Below, one piece after another: positions 14,101 through 24,000 of a DNA stretch of 64,000 nucleotides; position 1 is the first letter of the stretch; every line of letters begins with the position of its first letter. This DNA is from Pomphorhynchus laevis. Lineage: Eukaryota > Acanthocephala > Palaeacanthocephala > Echinorhynchida > Pomphorhynchidae. The notes beneath the pieces were generated by a model, which saw nothing but the letters and a program-made list of their open reading frames with translations, was not told where the DNA came from and searched no databases. The position numbers were made by a program, and so were the translations under genes. The stretch is taken from positions 62,001 through 126,000 of the forward strand of contig WNNJ02001660.1 of NCBI GenBank assembly GCA_012934845.2, written 5' to 3'.

Positions 14101-17100
14101 AATGTTTGATGTTTTGTCTGTGTACTTCAAATAAATATAATAATCAGTTCCTATTATTTATTATCTTGAATATTATATTTTATATTATATATAAGATATA
14201 CATATCGAATATACATATATCTAAGATACAAAAGATATACGTACCTTAGATATCTTTGATATGTATACATATTCAGAATTAGTAGTGTTTAATATTATAT
14301 ATAATACATATCTTTGATGAAGATATGTATTATAAATAAACAGTTATAATAAACAGACTTAAATAAATAAATTTTTAGACTTATTGATTGCAAAATATAG
14401 TAATTCGAATGCTTTCTAAAACCTTATGAACTTAATTCAAAAGAATATGAACTAGGTAGTTCATAACCGAACTATCTTAATGTTTATTTATGAATATTAA
14501 GTTTAAATTCAATTAGTATGTGTGTTAATGACTATTAAACTAAACTACTCATACCGAATATCTACTTTTGATGAATCCGGAGGCAGTGATTGACACATAT
14601 CTCTTTCAATCTCTTTCAAATAGATTAAAAGATATCATTTTAAAATAGATCATTTTATGATTTTGTCAAGATGTGAATTATGAGCTGTATTACAGTAAGA
14701 GTTATTTGTCGCTCAATTTAGAGTTCGACATCATCAGGTTATCTCAATCAAGGCGATTATTGTTATAAAATAAACTTTCGTAAATAAAGAATTTATTATG
14801 AATTTTGAGAATTCATCCTAAGAATATGAGACTTATTTATTCTGAAATTTCTCTACTACTGTAGAGTAATCGGATGTTCATCATCTAAACCATGATATTA
14901 TTTTGTCTGTGGTAAAGTTTGTTAATCTCATTTTTTAAAATAAATGCGGACTACCTGTTGTTTTGAAGTCTTTTATAATTTAAAATGAGCTTTGCGATAC
15001 TAAAGACATTTTAAAATGTAATAGTTTTGTAATTTGCTATTTAATCAAATTAGAAATATACATATTATTGCTTATTCGTTCTAAGAATATTTTTTGATGA
15101 TAAATAGCGATCAATATTCGCTTGAATACAGCAGATATTGCTTTCAAAATTTAGCATTTATCTCTAAAGTTCTAAATCTAATTGAATGATTGCACATTAA
15201 GCAAGGTTTTAAAAATCGCACAAATTCAATTTTACGAAATTTTAAGTATTTTAAAGTAATTTTAGATTTACTTTAGCATCATGTGCCTTTAATAGCTTTC
15301 GTCGACAAGCTCGACGAACTATGAATATCATAACAAAGAAAGCTGAAGTTTTTATGGGAGCACTTCTTAGAAGTTCCATCACTGGAACGAGATTACCTCG
15401 TTCATCCGGGAGATGTGTTATGCATGGTACGTAAAAGTATCTATTAGCTCTAAAATGATAAATGCTGAGAAAGACAAGGATTTTTATTTATTAGTAAAGT
15501 ATTTTTATTTAGTATTTGTTGTAACCGTATTTTCTTAAATTTACATCCCTAAATTATTTTCTACGGTGTATAAGGTGTATATCTATAAGGTGTATATCTA
15601 TAAGGTGTATAGGGTGTATCTGATAAGGTGTATCGACAAATACACCTTTTTAGAAATGTGCATATTTATTTAGGAATATGAAATCGTATTTTACATTATA
15701 TGTATTACATTAAATCACCTTATATAATACCTTTTAAACTCAAAACATTATCCCTTTAGTTCATAAATGTTCAAAATATATTTATAAAACACGATGTATT
15801 ACCACTCGCCTCTATTTTTTATAACTCTAAATTGTCGAGTAGGGAAATATAATAATTCATTAAACAATTTTCAGTATTCCATTAAACTGAATTCAATTCC
15901 ATTTGTAATGGCCGCAAGTAAATACCGCACAGTAAATGCAATAAATTCGATACGTTTTTGTTATTCGTTATATCATAAAATACAAATGATTTTAATTGTA
16001 TTTTTGCATAATGTGCAACTCTATTAAAGTAATCGTTTTAATTTATTTAACTTGACATATTATATAACTTCATTATATATCAATTTACATATTATTCATA
16101 TATTTGAAACTTATTAATATTTATTAATAAATATCAATATATTTGATATTTATTTTATATTTATAACTTTATTAAAGTAATCGTTTAAATTTATTAAACT
16201 AAACATATTATATAACTTCAGTAAATATCAATTTGCATATTATTTATATATTTGATATTTATTAATATTTATTAATATGTATTAATATAAATATCAATAT
16301 ATTTCATATGTATTAATAAATTTTGATATATTTTAAACTAAGCATATTAATAAATATATTAATAAATATTAATATATTTTATGTTTATTAATAAATATTA
16401 ATATATTTGATATTTAAATGGTATAAATAAGATATAGCAATGCTTGATCAACTCACTTGATATTTTTATTGGCCTTACGATCAATTTATCCCAGTCCACA
16501 TGTGTATTTATAAAGCAGATCATATACTAAATCTTATTGATTGAAATAAGAAATTTAATTATTTCAAATATAATCATTCCGTGATTTTATTTTTATTTAA
16601 AAATACAAAATTGATAAAATAAATGGTTTATTATTATTTTTAGCAGTTGCAGAAAAACTCTTTCAAAAGTAGATAATTTTTTTCTGTTTAACGTTAATCT
16701 AATCACCACATTATATGCCATGATATGCAATCATTAGGTATCCCTACATCTAGCACTGGAGAATATCTACAGCTGTGAATAGCTTTAATTATACACCTTT
16801 GATATGGAATTTTATATGCAATTTTGCGGTTGCTGCATAAATGATAATTGATGATTATCAGTTGTACTACATGTCTTTATTTGTGAACTAAGGAAATCAT
16901 TAATTTTTAAAACGGATTTACAATATCATCGTTACTCCAGAGTACAAAACAATCGCTTTTTTTGTGTGTGTTAATTGTATATTTAAAGTACTTTTATGAA
17001 CATTTATTTAATTATCATTATAATGACATAAAAGGATTATTCATCAATTGTTCTAAAAAATATTTATAATTTAAATATATATAATTTAAATATTTTAGAC

Positions 17101-19358
17101 ATCAGAAAATTAGATTTTTTCGATGAGAATTTTCAGATTTTAGAATTTTCGCTTTTTTCCGATGAACGATACGATTATTTAAATACACTAATGGAGATTT
17201 GTGTATTTAGATATTTATATTGTATAAATTGAATATTAGATATTCTATATTTTATCTTTTTGTATTCCATTGTCTACAACTGTTTTTATCTTTCAGTTGA
17301 AATCGGTGAGAATTGTGTGGTATACGATAAGAATACAATATTGAATATAAGGATACGATATTGTAAAATTAAATAATATCAATATAATTATGATATACTA
17401 TATGATATATATTATAATATCGATATTTTATAATTGCATAATATAATTGGACAGTTTAAAACAAGCTGTGAATTATATACACGTGGCTACGGAAGAATCA
17501 CAAGTCGCTAAAAGTTACATCTCAGTCAGAATATATTTCAATTTTTGCACTCGAACAAAATGAATAAGAACTGCTTTCAGTATTTAAAGAGCTCTAATCA
17601 CAGCGTTGTCTATCGTAACGTTTAGCATAATCTTTGTACATTTATTTTATTCCCTGAAATCAGAGGGTATTCTAATAGCTACGATCAGATATTATTTGCA
17701 ACTTTTATTTTCATTATTCTATAGCTAATGGAAAATAACTAAGGAATGATACTCAAATTAGAATAAAACAAATAGCGGATTAAACCAACCGTTTATAAGA
17801 ATGAACATTTAACAACATCATGAACACTTGTTCGATAACTATTTTCAATAATTAAAAGACAAGCAATTTAAACGCTATTCGTTTTAAATAAAATAATAAT
17901 AATTTTGAAAGCATTATTTTAATGCTTTCAAAATATTAAATTTTATAAATCACATATTATTTATAAAATAAATATGCATAACTTTTAAAATTGAAATTTA
18001 GAATTTAATTTTTTAATAAAATATAAAATTATAATAATTTAAATATAAATTATTAATTTGTTTAGTTTCATGCTAAGTGCAATAATATTGATTATTCATG
18101 ATCTAAATGCATTCACAAATCTTATTTAGTAATAAAGAGTTCCGAGGAATGTTAGAATTTTAAATAAAAGCAAATTGTCATTGCAAATTTTTAGTAAAGA
18201 ATTATTACCATCTTTAGATGATATCAGATCGTTACTAAAACTGTTTCTAGAACTATTTACTAAAACTGTTTTCAGTAACAGTTCGTTACTGAAAATTCAC
18301 AATGACAATTTTCTTTTAAATTAAATTCTAGCATTAATCTGCACTCTTTATTATTAGCAATTGGAATGGAACTATTCTCAAAAAAATCTTATTTAGCTTA
18401 TAAAAAATCTCAAATCTGAATTTTAGTTGCTAATCTTGGTAAAAACTTATCCGTCGGAGCTAAAACATTAAATAAAACATTTATTATTTATCATTTCAAC
18501 TCTCTTTGAATATTAGCAGTTAACGAATTAAAGGTTTGTTAACTGCTGATTCGCAAACTTATTAGTAGTTAACTTATTAGCCGTTCTAAAGAGGTCTAAT
18601 CAATAATATAATATATCCATGATTTTATAGGCTATATAAAAATATCAACCGACGGTAACTATTTTGGTAAAAAATTCTGTATATGCGATTCCCAAGGTAA
18701 CCTTCGGGTGTTCAAAAATCGTCGCAATATCCAAAACGCTGAAATCAATCTACTTTTGCAGTATCATTTCCTTACATTTCCACTTGATAAAAAGGATTAC
18801 ATTCAATTCAATATTATAGAGAGGTGCAGTAAACGTGTAGTTCTAATAATGCGTGGGAGGGATGTCTATAAAATGGGTCGAATTCTTAATGTTCTTTCAA
18901 GATTCATGGACATATTGAATTCGCAATACCCAGACTCCTTGATGAAATCAGAAGCAAGTAATCTTGAATCGGATACGGGGAAATGGCCACCAGATCGAAA
19001 ACACTCATCCGCTTATAGCAAGATGACCATAGAGAGTTCTTCTCGACACAATCCAGATGATATTTCTCGCAGATCACTTGATATGCACAAGGTTGTTACG
19101 AACGGAAGCGTGGAAGACTATAACAACCACAGCATTTATAAACAAGTTAAATGTTCAACTTTTTCTTGTAGCAATGACAGCAACACGAGCTGTGGGAGTA
19201 TTGATCCCAGTAGCTACATATGTAATGTTCAGCCAATAATGCGTAATCATCAACAAATCGAACGTAAAGCTGATGATCTACTTGCTGAATTAAAGGAGGC
19301 TTTGCAAAGGAGACATGTGAAACCTGAAACAAAATCATGTCTTAGCACAACAAGTTAA
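2043..19358 (+). CDS. Tandem PH-domain protein, C-terminal six exons
   Basis: Six exons join in phase: 2043-2142, 2202-2364, 2416-2529, 13975-14029, 15310-15426 and 18631-19358 (TAA). Together they give about 424 residues, and the 5' end lies further upstream. Exons 2-4 form a complete PH fold: a first strand near CSGMLFVWREDGWKLLYCI, the usual LLGCR turn, and a final helix with a conserved Trp (LRWING). The last exon opens with a second PH domain (GYIKISTDGNYFGKKFCI, then GNLRVF) and continues into a Ser-rich tail ending in a charged helix (DDLLAELKEALQRR). PH domains bind phosphoinositides or proteins at membranes or on actin. Two PH domains with a charged C-terminal helix recall AFAP1-type adaptors, but that is inference. 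Introns 1 and 2 are 59 and 51 bp; intron 3 is 11.4 kb and full of elements. Confidence 0.7.
2202..2364 (+). CDS. PH-protein exon b (first half of PH1)
   Basis: The acceptor is CAAAG and the donor is the weak AGG|GTTGCG; a second GT a few bases on breaks the phase with exon c. It encodes strands 1 to 4 of the first PH domain, with the typical WKLLYCILDHECLRCY pattern followed by NLLGCR. It is markedly less AT-rich than the flanks. Confidence 0.68.
2416..2529 (+). CDS. PH-protein exon c (second half of PH1)
   Basis: TTTATAG acceptor and consensus GTAAGT donor, 38 codons, phase 0 at both ends. It carries the end of the PH barrel (ELNLHLTDGTNLLVRI) and the start of the C-terminal helix with its invariant Trp (VLRWIN). 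Confidence 0.75.
2836..3156 (+). repeat. Solo pseudo-LTR of the Penelope-like element
   Basis: This piece aligns along most of its length with the pseudo-LTRs at 45579-46046 and 49112-49574. It shares the GTATTTGGCCCCGCTGCTAT block, the CCGAAACCTGATA box, CCTGATGA, the sequence around TATTAGTCAA, and the end motif ACGTAGACTCAGTTA. It is clearly diverged and has no coding sequence next to it, so it is an old solo remnant. Confidence 0.75.
5050..5870 (-). repeat. Tandem inverted PLE pseudo-LTR remnants
   Basis: Two to three overlapping pieces of the pseudo-LTR lie on the minus strand. About 5140-5462 is fairly complete: on the minus strand it carries CTGATGACCTCTAATC and GGTCGAAACCTGATAACAT. 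A second, partial unit at 5578-5735 repeats the ACGTATxTTATATTA end and the GCTAAATAGAATTCAAATAA block, and a third scrap lies at 5815-5870. The family is therefore present here as a tandem. Confidence 0.65.
5625..5675 (-). ncRNA. Half hammerhead ribozyme (stem I plus CUGAUGA)
   Basis: On the minus strand this reads triplet CTC, TGC-ATC-CAG, a loop, CTG-GCA, then an intact CTGATGA. That is the same stem I with the same ATC bulge as in the hammerhead at 37.7 kb. Stem II and GAAA are missing, and the pseudo-LTR sequence resumes directly. It appears as an insert of roughly 45 bp relative to the neighbouring repeat copy at 5.1 kb. It is probably inactive. Confidence 0.55.
6650..8600 (+). mobile_element. 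Decayed non-LTR retrotransposon (LINE)
   Basis: Less AT-rich than its surroundings. The best coding trace is at 7832-8077, where a reverse-transcriptase motif B-like ITGVPQG is followed after about 40 residues by a degenerate YxDDT region (YTMVIPQP in one frame, GDTT in another). The following text resembles the LINE pattern 'NPSKTQVVFF'. A related but differently damaged copy lies at 23.93-25.70 kb; both carry GACTTGAATATA followed by a similar CAAGATGGGTC-type block. A ~250-bp segment around 6966-7230 recurs in diverged form at 7420-7620. The element is dead, with many breaks in frame. Confidence 0.65.
7771..7853. repeat. Two adjacent perfect hairpins
   Basis: 7771-7800 has 12-bp perfect arms (CGTTAATCGGGT) around a 6-base loop. 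7821-7853 has 14-bp perfect arms (AGTAGAAGAGCTTG) around a 5-base loop. They sit inside the LINE fossil, where an RT reading frame should run, so they look like snap-back copying events. Confidence 0.8.
10132..10164. repeat. Perfect hairpin, 15-bp arms, 3-base loop
   Basis: The arms AACATTTCAAACACG and CGTGTTTGAAATGTT flank the loop ATC. The distal arm is followed by a second ACGATCCGT, a direct repeat of the loop region. Confidence 0.8.
11451..11585. repeat. Direct repeat flanking a LINE fossil, left copy
   Basis: About 135 bp (GAAATAAAAGTTGTTTGTTG ... TAAACGTTTTA) is repeated in the same orientation at 12862-12998 with roughly nine in ten bases matching. The copies bracket the GC-richer retroelement fossil. 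The unit contains AATAAA-like motifs. It is far longer than a target-site duplication. Confidence 0.75.
11640..12860 (-). mobile_element. Fossil of a retroelement polyprotein C-terminus
   Basis: The minus strand carries successive pieces of a conserved C-terminal region common in invertebrate non-LTR retroelement proteins: TLPIRLGDLDV near 12.65 kb, then QKRWMRDY (12.4), EALPIASVCTWLDDQS with VVLRLG (about 12.25), a Cys/His-like stretch (12.18), NGKRPDGILLLSW (about 12.05) and FVPIAI (11.83). The pieces keep the family order and are spread over several frames, so the copy is old and heavily broken. Its GC content is much higher than the host's, suggesting it came from a less AT-biased source or is younger than the surrounding decay. 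Flanked by the 135-bp direct repeats. Confidence 0.6.
12862..12998. repeat. Direct repeat flanking a LINE fossil, right copy
   Basis: Right-hand partner of 11451-11585, same orientation. Confidence 0.75.
13975..14029 (+). CDS. PH-protein exon d
   Basis: A 55-base exon between TTTTCTTAG and AAAG|GTAATT. The only open frame begins GGA TTC ATA CAG and finishes the PH1 C-terminal helix (GFIQVSLNDDQ). It leaves one base over, matched by the two leading bases of exon e. Confidence 0.6.
14030..15309 (+). other. Intron of the PH-domain gene
   Basis: AT-rich intron with a simple-repeat patch of TATCTAAGATA-like palindromic units at 14150-14340. No coding sequence, transposon or RNA gene is visible. 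Confidence 0.5.
15310..15426 (+). CDS. PH-protein exon e (linker between the PH domains)
   Basis: The acceptor ACAAG at 15309 gives an open frame in phase with exon d; the more attractive TAATAG 14 bases upstream would run into TGA. It encodes a basic linker (RRTMNIITKKAEVFMGALL) and ends one base into the Gly codon that starts PH2. Donor GTACGT. Confidence 0.6.
15427..18630 (+). other. Intron of the PH-domain gene
   Basis: AT-rich. It holds a short tandem of ATAAGGTGT(ATATCT) units at 15565-15645, a duplicated ~125-bp block (16025-16150 and 16173-16300, sharing TAAAGTAATCGTTT) followed by TTAATATTTATTAA-type simple repeats, and a perfect hairpin at 17902-17934. No gene-like content. Confidence 0.5.
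17902..17934. repeat. Perfect hairpin, 15-bp arms, 3-base loop
   Basis: ATTTTGAAAGCATTA and its exact reverse complement flank TTT. Confidence 0.8.
18631..19358 (+). CDS. PH-protein terminal exon (PH2 and tail)
   Basis: The acceptor is TTTATAG. The leading GC completes Gly with the last base of exon e, then YIKISTDGNYFGKKFCI continues without a break to TAA at 19356. The first ~105 residues fit a PH domain (GNLRVFKNRR, then a long final helix RILNVLSRFMDIL in place of the usual Trp-containing helix). The tail is polar and Ser-rich, and a charged helix with ERKADDLLAELKEAL precedes the end. ORF-finding from an internal GTG at 18708 would miss the first 25 residues. It is the best-supported coding block in the + strand gene. 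Confidence 0.75.
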
Positions 19359-20668
19359 TTGTACATACTGTTAACTGTCGAATGATAACTTTATTTTCAT
19401 GTATTTGTTGATTTTAGCTGACTTTTATTTCTTTATTAAATTTTTGTCTACAGTAATTGTTTAATTGCTTTTTTCTCGATCACATTGCATTTATTTTAAA
19501 ACATTTAAAAAAATTTTAAAATTTTTAAAATTCAAAACAAATATTTTCAAACATGCATTCTTCAAACAGGCGATCTCGTTGATCGGCAATAAAAATTCTT
19601 ACTCGAAATGAATTTACTCGAAAATGTAAGACGAGTAGGTCTTACACTTTGAAAGAAAGTCTCATTAAATCATATTGCCAATAAAACAGACGAGGCGAGT
19701 GATCATCAGTTAACATTAAAAGGTCCGAAACGTGAAACGTAGGTATTGGATCAGTAGCTGATGATGTCCACCAATGCTGAAATGTAGTGTACTGTTGTTG
19801 GCTTGTAGATAGGATTAAGTAGTGTGCAAAATAAAATAATTATCAAAACTTGAATAGGTGCACAGATATATAAACTTAACTTATCAATGCACGTCAATTA
19901 GTTCGACTTCATTGATTACATTTGTAAAGCCAATTTTAGTCTCCAAAAATTAATTGAGCGTAATTACATTGTCAAGCTTCAATTATCCAAAGCATCTGTG
20001 GTTCTCGCCATATATTGTTAGCTTTAATAAAAGATCACAAAACTTGACTTTTTACACAAGTAACACAAGTAACTGCTAACTGTTTACAAACGAATGGATA
20101 AATTGAAATAATTTACAGCTTTATAAGTTATAAGCTATAAATAGATCAAATTTATATAAATTCGAAGCACTGGAATTCTTGTGCAGACCGGAGCTCGTGA
20201 TTTTCTGAAAACAGGACTTAAAGGATATCAAAAAAATAATATAATAAGGAGGCATTTTATATAGAAGAAGATAAAATAAAAACTTCAAATATGAAATTAA
20301 ACAAAATACCGAAACTTTTGAACTTAATGGTATTTGGAAAAAATTAACCAGTAAGGTGATCACTCAATCAAATTAGTAATTGTAAATGTAACAACGGAGG
20401 CTTAATAACGTAAACGTAATAATGGGCTATACTACATATATGATATGAACCATATATGAATTATAGGTTCATCATATATACGATCTAGCTAGTGTCGACT
20501 TGTAAGGTAGTAATGATAGCATTTTGTATGAACATTTTGAATTTAATAAACTATCAAAAATCGAATATATTTTAATGCAAGATTTACAAGGAACTTCATT
20601 TTTATATTATTCTTCTATAGTATAAACAGTAAATCGAGAGAATAACGATATTATTATTTACAAATGTT
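19359..20668. other. Convergent intergenic region
   Basis: Shared 3' flank of the PH-domain gene and the minus-strand gene. A less AT-rich patch at 19620-19830 contains GTCCGAAACGTGAAACGTA followed by CTGATGATGTCC and GCTGAAATG, hammerhead-like words with poor helices. The rest is AT-rich without genes. Confidence 0.5.
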
Positions 20669-21016
20669 TCACATTGGCTTGTATGATCTTAGCAACTTAG
20701 AATGGTTATCTGCTATGACCTTGTCCATTTGTATTTGAAATTGTTTGATACATCTTGATTTCAGGGACAACGAGTTGTCGTTTACCTGTGTATTGTCAAT
20801 AAAATCAGCGCATTTTCTATTTCTTAATTCGCACACTGATGAAATTAGCCGCTTAGAATATTCATCAGCTTTTAAAGATTCTAATTCTGGAGTACTCTCT
20901 GATAATCCGGCATTTTGATCGTTTTTAACATTCAGAGTATCAAATCTGAACTTAGATTTATCTGATTTTGATAAATCCCTCAAACTCAAAGGTTTGTCTT
21001 CTACTTCAATTTTTAT
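20669..21016 (-). CDS. Unknown gene, terminal exon
   Basis: TTATTTTAG acceptor, 115 codons plus stop, phase 0. The frame runs through the splice site, so the internal ATG is not the start. Acidic and polar, with Leu/Ser-rich segments (ESTPELESLKADEYSKRL) and a helical end (IQMDKVIADNHSKLL). Confidence 0.6.
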   Translation of the reverse strand: MKIEVEDKPLSLRDLSKSDKSKFRFDTLNVKNDQNAGLSESTPELESLKADEYSKRLISSVCELRNRKCADFIDNTQVNDNSLSLKSRCIKQFQIQMDKVIADNHSKLLRSYKPM

Positions 21017-24000
21017 CTAAAATAAGCATATCATATAAATCGTAAGTTTATAGCTATACTACTTTGAAAAGTAGCTTTTGATGTTATATAATTATATATT
21101 GATAGTTATATCATACTTAATAATGTATACTTGATTATTATTAATAAATAATTATTATAAATAATTATATAATTCATTAAATAATTATATATGACTAAAA
21201 ATAGCTATTTTTTAGTTTTTTTTTAATATTTGTAAAATATTTTATAAAATTTGTGAATCTAAACAACATAATTTTAAAACGGAAATAACGAAGGTTATAT
21301 GTTATATTATCAATGCTCTAGACTAAAAATACTCTTGTATAAATTACTAAACTTTTTAATAAATTCTATTTCTGTTATTACTTCCGATTTTTGATTATTA
21401 TTTTTGAAATTTTTTAATTATAAAATAAAAATTATATTGTATTTCACAATCAAATTCACTCAAAATAAGCATTATGCTAAATCACAATCTCCCATTTGGA
21501 TCGAAATTCTAAATTTATCCGTTTATGTAATTAGAAATATATTCGTTAATATAATACTTAATATATAATGAAACAATATTCTTCTTATAAACAGTAAAGT
21601 CGATACCAACGCACGGTCACGTTATGAATCAATTGTTTTGGTCCCCACAAATTCTTGAATGCCAGATACTCTAGATCTTTATCACATTCCGCGAGTAGGG
21701 TCGTGTCTTCAACACATCGGAAGCATTTGATGTTTCTCCCACCAATTTTAAATAAGACATATAATTGGTCCAGACTATAATATATCAAGATTGTTTCAGC
21801 AAATAGATTAAGCAAAGCGGTGACAATATATTCATAAAAAGGCAGATAACCGGTCATTTCCTAATCCTTTTTACATTTCTTTAGCTGAAGAGCGGCACGC
21901 AATTCTGGGCAGTTAAATGGTTAACTTATTATCACAATAAGCTAATTTATAATATAATATATTTATAATATATTATAAATAGTATAATATTTTTTAAATA
22001 TAAATGGATATTAAGTCTAACGATATTGATTTTTATATTGAGTTTTATATATTGTCATTTTTTAAAATACAATTCTAATGTGAATCCTTTGGTAGTAGGG
22101 TTTTTTAGCTACAACCGCTAATACTTGGGTTTAATCCTTGACCTCTAATCTTTGGGTTTACATGTTATGGGTTAGCACTACTAGCTACTATCAGGTGATA
22201 TCTAAAGAAATATCTATCTAAAGTTGTCATCAAAATCCGGTTTATTTTTAGTGAGCTTTGAGGTTGTTTCATTGTATCTAAGATGATAATCTCCTGTTTG
22301 TCGGCAATCAATATATTTGAATAATCTCACACCTTTCATTTTACTCAATTTTTATTTTATGATCAACGAACGGGGACAAAAATATTTTACACAATCTGTT
22401 TTTGTACTATTATTTACTTTATTATTTGATAATTAATTAAGACAATTCTTTGTTACTATGAGAAATGTTTGGTTAACTATAATCGAATTTCAACAATTAA
22501 ACATTACATTTAGTTTACTTGTGACGATGTAATTAAGTCAAGCTTAATATTCTGAATATTCTATAGCATTTTAATATTTTAATATTAAAATTAATATTTA
22601 ATATTTAATATCTTAATATTTTAAGTATTATAGATGATGTCAACAAGTAAAAATTTCAAAAGAGATTTTATTTTGAATGTTTCTGGAGTGATATAAAATT
22701 ATAATTCACATAACAATTAAATACTTCCACTTAAGAATCAAAAAGATGATTTTAATAAAACGATAACACAACTTGTATCACGCATAAATTGCCTCTAAAT
22801 GTAAAAATAAAATAACGAAAATAATATACAAAATAATATTTTGTATATTTTACGTATTTTCCGTAAATGTTTAAGCGTTTTGTATATAGGTTGTCTTGAA
22901 ATATAAATGGTTCACTATCATGCAAGTGGTATTTATTTAAAGAATCAACAACGCTGTAATTAAACTAATAAAGATGTTACTTTTTATTTGAATTTTACAA
23001 TTTTGGGATAAAAAAAACCTTATAAAATGTATAATTTAATATTTTAAATATGTAATGTTTAATATTTGTATTAACTATCATATTTTTAATGCTTAATATG
23101 CATTCATATTAATATGCATATTTTTAATTGCATATTATATTGGATATATTGGATGTATACTATATACTATACTACCTTGTTTACTAGGATGTAAACTATA
23201 CTACATTGTTTTGATAACTTACTAGAAATTAAAAATTTCATAAAAATTAATTTGTCTATTGCAAACTTTAAAATTCATTATTATATATTGTCTCCTATAT
23301 ATAAGTTCCAAATTATATTAGTAAATTTAAGTAAATTTAAATTTTTGGTAAATTGTATTAATGTACCAAAGTATTAATATTATTAATTAATAATATTAAT
23401 TAATAATATTTATTAATATTTATTAATTAAATTATTTAATTATTATTCATAATAAAGTACAAATTTATTTGTTAAGTAAAATTTATTGTAAAATTTAAAT
23501 TACAAAACTTACTCACCTGATGGTTTAAGTATTTATTCATTGCGTTTTTGATAAAATCATTTAATTGACGCTTATCGTCCTCCAGCAAATTGGTTAAAAC
23601 TGAATTGTATTCAACTATTAAGTCGTCTTCTAGTTCTAGTACTGCCTCCCTACTTATTTCATTCACTATTTTATTGACTAAGCTGTCAACCATGGATTCT
23701 TTCAATTCAAGCAACTTTGGTAAAAAATGATAAATTTCTTAAACAATTTTAATACGAAATTTTTAAAAAGCATTGAATTCATTATAGTTTTACACTTTAA
23801 TGTGTGTTGAAGAAGGGGCGCGTAACACATGCGATACACACGACATTGTTTGCTCTTCAAAGTATTGCGTTTTTGGCATTTATGTACTTTAATGTATTAA
23901 TATTCAATATAACCTAAAAACATTGACCCATCAGAACGCCTTTTGTTGAATTTTTGCACTTGAGTAACATGTCGGAGCTTTCAAAGAATTCATCATTTCA

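Noticed and set aside
19057-19338. ORFs overlapping the last PH-gene exon in other frames
   Set aside because: Shadows of the real coding frame.
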